A stretch of DNA of 52,689 nucleotides from Oscillospiraceae bacterium. GTDB lineage: Bacteria; Bacillota; Clostridia; Oscillospirales; CAG-272. The position numbers and the translations under genes are program-made. Below the pieces are notes generated by a model. It did no database searches, was not told where the DNA came from, and saw nothing but the letters and a program-made list of their open reading frames with translations. How positions within the stretch are numbered: the stretch's first letter is position 1; the number at the start of each line of letters is the position of its first letter. Below are positions 50,856 to 52,689 of this stretch, in pieces. The stretch spans positions 1 through 52,689 of the forward strand of contig SVSX01000008.1 in NCBI GenBank assembly GCA_015064085.1, in the 5' to 3' direction.

Positions 50856-51341
50856 TTATCTGTTCTTTATTGAATTCAGAAGTCCGTCGGCTTTGATTAT
50901 ATTCTTAACAAAATCCGGGAAGGGCTCTGCTTTATAGGTTTCATTTTTTGTGTAGTTTGTAATAACTCCCGTATCGAAGTCGATCGCGATCTCATCACCG
51001 TCCGCGATCTTCTCACTCGCCTCGGGGCATTCGAGGATCGCAAGACCTATATTTATCGAGTTTCTGAAGAAGATCCTCGCGAAGGTCTTTGCGATAACGC
51101 AGGAAACACCCGCCGTCTTTATAGCGAGGGGGGCGTGTTCACGGGATGATCCGCAGCCAAAGTTAGCGCCGCCGACGATGATATCTCCGCCCTTGACCTT
51201 CTTAACAAAATCCTTGTCAATATCCTCCATACAGTGGGAAGCAAGCTCTGCGGGATCGGAGGTATTGAGATATCTTGCGGGAATGATAACGTCTGTGTCG
51301 ACGTTGTCTCCGTATTTGTGTACGTAGCCTTTCGTATTCAT
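50856..51341 (-). CDS. leuD: 3-Isopropylmalate dehydratase, small subunit
   Basis: LeuD (161 aa) is the short, archaeal-type small subunit. The swivelling-domain motifs [13 protein letters not shown] and [15 protein letters not shown] are complete. It pairs with LeuC to make a separate-subunit [4Fe-4S] hydro-lyase. AAGGAGGAACTGAT precedes the ATG. Confidence 0.96.
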   Translation of the reverse strand: MNTKGYVHKYGDNVDTDVIIPARYLNTSDPAELASHCMEDIDKDFVKKVKGGDIIVGGANFGCGSSREHAPLAIKTAGVSCVIAKTFARIFFRNSINIGLAILECPEASEKIADGDEIAIDFDTGVITNYTKNETYKAEPFPDFVKNIIKADGLLNSIKNR

Positions 51342-51353
51342 ATCAGTTCCTCC

Positions 51354-52616
51354 TTATTTTACGTCTCTGGGATCGCATATCCTGCCCATTACGGCACTTG
51401 CCGCAGCGACCTCGGGACTTGCGAGATATATTTTGGACGTAACGTGACCCATTCGTCCCACAAAGTTTCTGTTTGTTGTTGCCACAGCGATCTCGTCAGA
51501 GGCGAGAATACCCATATATCCGCCGAGGCAAGGTCCGCAGGTAGGTGTTGAGACAACGCATCCCGCGTCAATAAAGGTGTCGATATAACCGAGAGCGATA
51601 CACTCCTTGTATATCTTTTGTGTAGCGGGAATGACTATACATCTGAGTCCCTTAGCGATATGTCTGCCCTTAAGTATCTCAGCAGCTGCCTTCATATCGG
51701 AAAGTCTTCCGTTTGTGCAAGAGCCGATAACAACCTGATCGGGAATAATATCGGAAAGCTCTCTTGCTTCCTTGGTATTTTCGGGAAGATGAGGACAAGC
51801 TACGGTGGGCTCTATCTTTGAAAGATCGATAACGTAGGTCTCGTCGTACTCAGCATCCGCATCTGCGCTGTATACGGTAAAGGGTCTTTCAACTCTCTCA
51901 TTAACGTAAGCAAGAGTGATCTCATCCACCTCGAAGATACCGTTCTTTGCGCCTGCCTCTATAGCCATATTTGCCATACAAAGTCTGTCATCCATAGAAA
52001 GCGATTTAAGTCCGCTTCCCGTGAATTCCATTGACTTATAAAGTGCGCCGTCAACTCCTATCATACCGATAATGTGGAGGATTACATCCTTGCCCGATAC
52101 AAAGGGACGAAGAGCGCCTGTAAGCTCAAATTTGATTGCCGAGGGTACTTTGAACCAAGCCTCGCCCGTTGCCATACCCGCAGCCATATCTGTGCTTCCG
52201 ACGCCCGTTGAGAAAGCGCCAAGCGCTCCGTATGTGCAGGTGTGAGAATCCGCTCCGATAACAGCCTCACCGGGGGCAACCAAACCCTTTTCGGGAAGGA
52301 GCGCGTGTTCAATTCCCATTTCACCCACGTCATAATAATTCTTGATATCAAAGCTCTTTGCAAAGGCTCTGCACTGCTTACACTGCTCTGCCGCCTTGAT
52401 ATCCTTGTTGGGGGCGAAATGGTCCATAACCATTGATATCTTTTCTTTATCAAAAACAGAATCAAATCCGTTTTTTTTGAATTCATTGATAGCAACGGGA
52501 GACGTGATATCGTTTCCGAGTACCATATCAAGCTTTGCCATAATGAGCTGACCTGCTCTTACCGACTCAAGTCCCGCATGAGCGGCAAGTATCTTTTGTG
52601 TCATCGTCATTGCCAT
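51354..52616 (-). CDS. leuC: 3-Isopropylmalate dehydratase, large subunit
   Basis: LeuC (420 aa) binds the [4Fe-4S] cluster. The three ligand cysteines are in IGSCTNGR and in the CGPCLGG pair, and [12 protein letters not shown] is the substrate region. Its length and the small LeuD place it with the archaeal-type (LeuC2) enzymes that are also used in Clostridia. The ATG at 52616 is seven bases after GAGGTAATG; the ATG at 52622 is too close to the GAGG site. Confidence 0.95.
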   Translation of the reverse strand: MAMTMTQKILAAHAGLESVRAGQLIMAKLDMVLGNDITSPVAINEFKKNGFDSVFDKEKISMVMDHFAPNKDIKAAEQCKQCRAFAKSFDIKNYYDVGEMGIEHALLPEKGLVAPGEAVIGADSHTCTYGALGAFSTGVGSTDMAAGMATGEAWFKVPSAIKFELTGALRPFVSGKDVILHIIGMIGVDGALYKSMEFTGSGLKSLSMDDRLCMANMAIEAGAKNGIFEVDEITLAYVNERVERPFTVYSADADAEYDETYVIDLSKIEPTVACPHLPENTKEARELSDIIPDQVVIGSCTNGRLSDMKAAAEILKGRHIAKGLRCIVIPATQKIYKECIALGYIDTFIDAGCVVSTPTCGPCLGGYMGILASDEIAVATTNRNFVGRMGHVTSKIYLASPEVAAASAVMGRICDPRDVK

Positions 52617-52637
52617 GATCATTACCTCTTTATAGGA

Positions 52638-52689
52638 TTATTTAGTGTTGAGCTTACGGTTTATTGCGGATACAAGGGCGTTGATGGAA
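52638..52689 (-). CDS. 2-Isopropylmalate synthase (probable), C-terminal fragment
   Basis: Only the last 17 codons are inside the window, ending with TAA at 52638-52640. The residues NALVSAINRKL resemble the end of the regulatory domain of LeuA-type 2-isopropylmalate or related citramalate synthases. Position as the gene before leuC agrees with leuA. The sequence is too short to separate LeuA from a citramalate synthase. Confidence 0.6.
   Translation of the reverse strand, partial: SINALVSAINRKLNTK

Overview
The window looks like chromosomal core DNA of a spore-forming low-to-mid-GC Clostridia member, probably an uncultured Oscillospirales or related gut lineage. Evidence is a spoIIID regulator gene, strong GGAGG ribosome binding sites, TTGACA/TATAAT promoters with 17-base spacers, a tig-clpP-clpX block, a PyrK/PyrD-B dihydroorotate dehydrogenase, a type 2 ArgC and a DUF1540 Cys-rich protein. 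I see no rRNA, tRNA, CRISPR array, insertion sequence or phage gene. The taxonomic placement is inference.

Layout. 1-1.7 kb: end of an AEC-type transporter gene, then beta and tiny gamma-like subunits of a sodium-pumping decarboxylase without an alpha subunit. 1.9-4.8 kb: an unknown membrane protein, then a four-gene operon of histidine phosphatase, HPr-kinase-like P-loop protein, PqqD-like RRE protein and S24/S26 peptidase. 4.8-10.5 kb: the pyrimidine operon pyrC-K-D-F-E-B-I. 10.5-17 kb: rnhA, a NUDIX hydrolase, an MFS carrier, a glycerophosphodiesterase, DUF1015 and DUF1846 proteins. 17.2-22.5 kb: a 26-cysteine protein with eight consecutive Cys, then clpX, clpP and tig, a phosphoesterase and a DUF1540 protein. 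22.5-27.8 kb: a minus-strand operon apgM-lepB-rbgA-rnhB-yraN-thrC, in which apgM may be the homoserine kinase feeding ThrC. 28-35.3 kb: small hypothetical proteins, a structured leader RNA before a degenerate PHP-like protein, spoIIID, a SpoU methylase, proC, two membrane proteins and a lipoprotein glycosidase-like protein. 35.4-48.3 kb: a complete arginine operon argG-H-C-J-B-D-F-carA-carB, whose last gene is a single reading frame fusing CarB to a diaminopimelate epimerase domain. 48.7 kb to the end: leuA (partial)-leuC-leuD-leuB-ilvE.

How it fits together. Carbamoyl phosphate for both arginine and pyrimidines appears to come from the carAB pair in the arg operon, since the pyr operon lacks carAB. 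ArgJ makes the ornithine branch cyclic, and ArgB-C-D-F-G-H complete arginine. The most unusual items are the CarB-DapF fusion, whose first catalytic cysteine is displaced; the kinase/RRE/peptidase/phosphatase operon without a visible substrate; the leader RNA near 29.3 kb; and the poly-cysteine protein. All calls come from reading the sequence; no database search was run.
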